From Gammaproteobacteria bacterium (GTDB lineage Bacteria > Pseudomonadota > Gammaproteobacteria > Steroidobacterales > GCA-2729495), in the NCBI GenBank assembly GCA_023383735.1, contig JAHDYN010000085.1:1-7085 (forward strand): 7,085 nucleotides of DNA, read 5' to 3'. A program made the position numbers and the translations under genes. The notes beneath the pieces are model-generated. The model did no database searches, was not told the DNA's origin, and saw nothing but the letters and a program-made list of their open reading frames with translations. Within the stretch, counting starts at the first letter, position 1. Each line of letters begins with the position of its first letter. Positions 6,909-7,085 of this stretch are shown piece after piece.

Positions 6909-7085
6909 TCAGGTCCCCACCGCAGCCGTCGGGGCGGGCGCAGTCTGGCCGAGTTTCGCCAGCGCGGCCCGGGCTTCCTTGATGCCCACGTAGTTCACAT
7001 CGCCGGCGGTCGCCAGCTCAAGTTGCTGCCGGGCACCGACCTGGTTGCCCATGGCCAGATAGGCCATGCCGAGGTGATAGTGGTA
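6909..7085 (-). CDS. TPR-repeat protein, C-terminal end (gene continues past the window)
   Basis: From the window edge (7085) to a TGA at 6909-6911 the minus strand reads 58 codons in one frame. They begin YHYHLGMAYLAMGNQVGARQ and end in an Ala/Pro-rich tail after EARAALAKLG. The segment aligns with residues 747-791 of the TPR lipoprotein at 1648-4023, with about 28 identical positions in 45, including HYHLGMAYLA and EARAAL. It is therefore the last TPR unit of a PrsT-like paralogue, with an extra short tail (QTAPAPTAAVGT) that the other copy lacks. It lies 86 bp upstream of the exosortase on the same strand and is probably part of the same locus. Whether it is a lipoprotein, and how long it is, cannot be seen here. 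Confidence 0.85.
   Translation of the reverse strand, partial: YHYHLGMAYLAMGNQVGARQQLELATAGDVNYVGIKEARAALAKLGQTAPAPTAAVGT

Overview
The window is GC-rich and densely coded, with almost all of it on the minus strand. Together, a fused exosortase, REP-type palindromes and a type III CoA-transferase beside an amidohydrolase suggest a Gram-negative proteobacterium. A gammaproteobacterium of the Nevskiales, Steroidobacterales or Xanthomonadales kind is my best guess. This taxon is inferred from content and was not tested by a database search.

Left part (1-1548): the 3' end of a plus-strand amidohydrolase-2 family gene converges, with only 6 bp between stop codons, on a complete minus-strand family III (CaiB/BaiF) CoA-transferase gene. 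Both look like catabolic or acyl-CoA genes of unknown substrate. They are probably unrelated to the rest of the window.

Right part (1648-7085): this is part of an exosortase / PEP-CTERM-type protein-sorting locus read leftwards on the minus strand. In transcription order it holds the 3' end of a TPR protein, an exosortase fused to an EpsI domain (best match XrtD, the VPLPA-CTERM type), a non-hydrolysing UDP-GlcNAc 2-epimerase (WecB) that overlaps the exosortase stop by 4 bp, and a 791-residue TPR lipoprotein resembling PrsT. The two TPR proteins share a C-terminal module, so the locus carries a paralogous pair flanking xrtD-wecB. The expected division of labour is as follows. XrtD processes substrates carrying a C-terminal sorting tag in the inner membrane. 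WecB supplies UDP-ManNAc for a surface polysaccharide or glycan. The TPR lipoproteins act as periplasmic or outer-membrane scaffolds for export or assembly. No sorting substrate is encoded in this window.

Two paired REP palindromes (REPINs) sit in the two largest complete intergenic gaps. One lies at 4044-4093 between wecB and the TPR lipoprotein gene and supplies the wecB stop codon. The other lies at 1575-1640 between the TPR lipoprotein gene and the CoA-transferase gene. One REP arm differs from its counterpart only at two bases that pair with each other in the hairpin, so the structure has been preserved. No tRNA, rRNA, CRISPR array or insertion sequence was seen, and no gene-free stretch exceeds about 100 bases.
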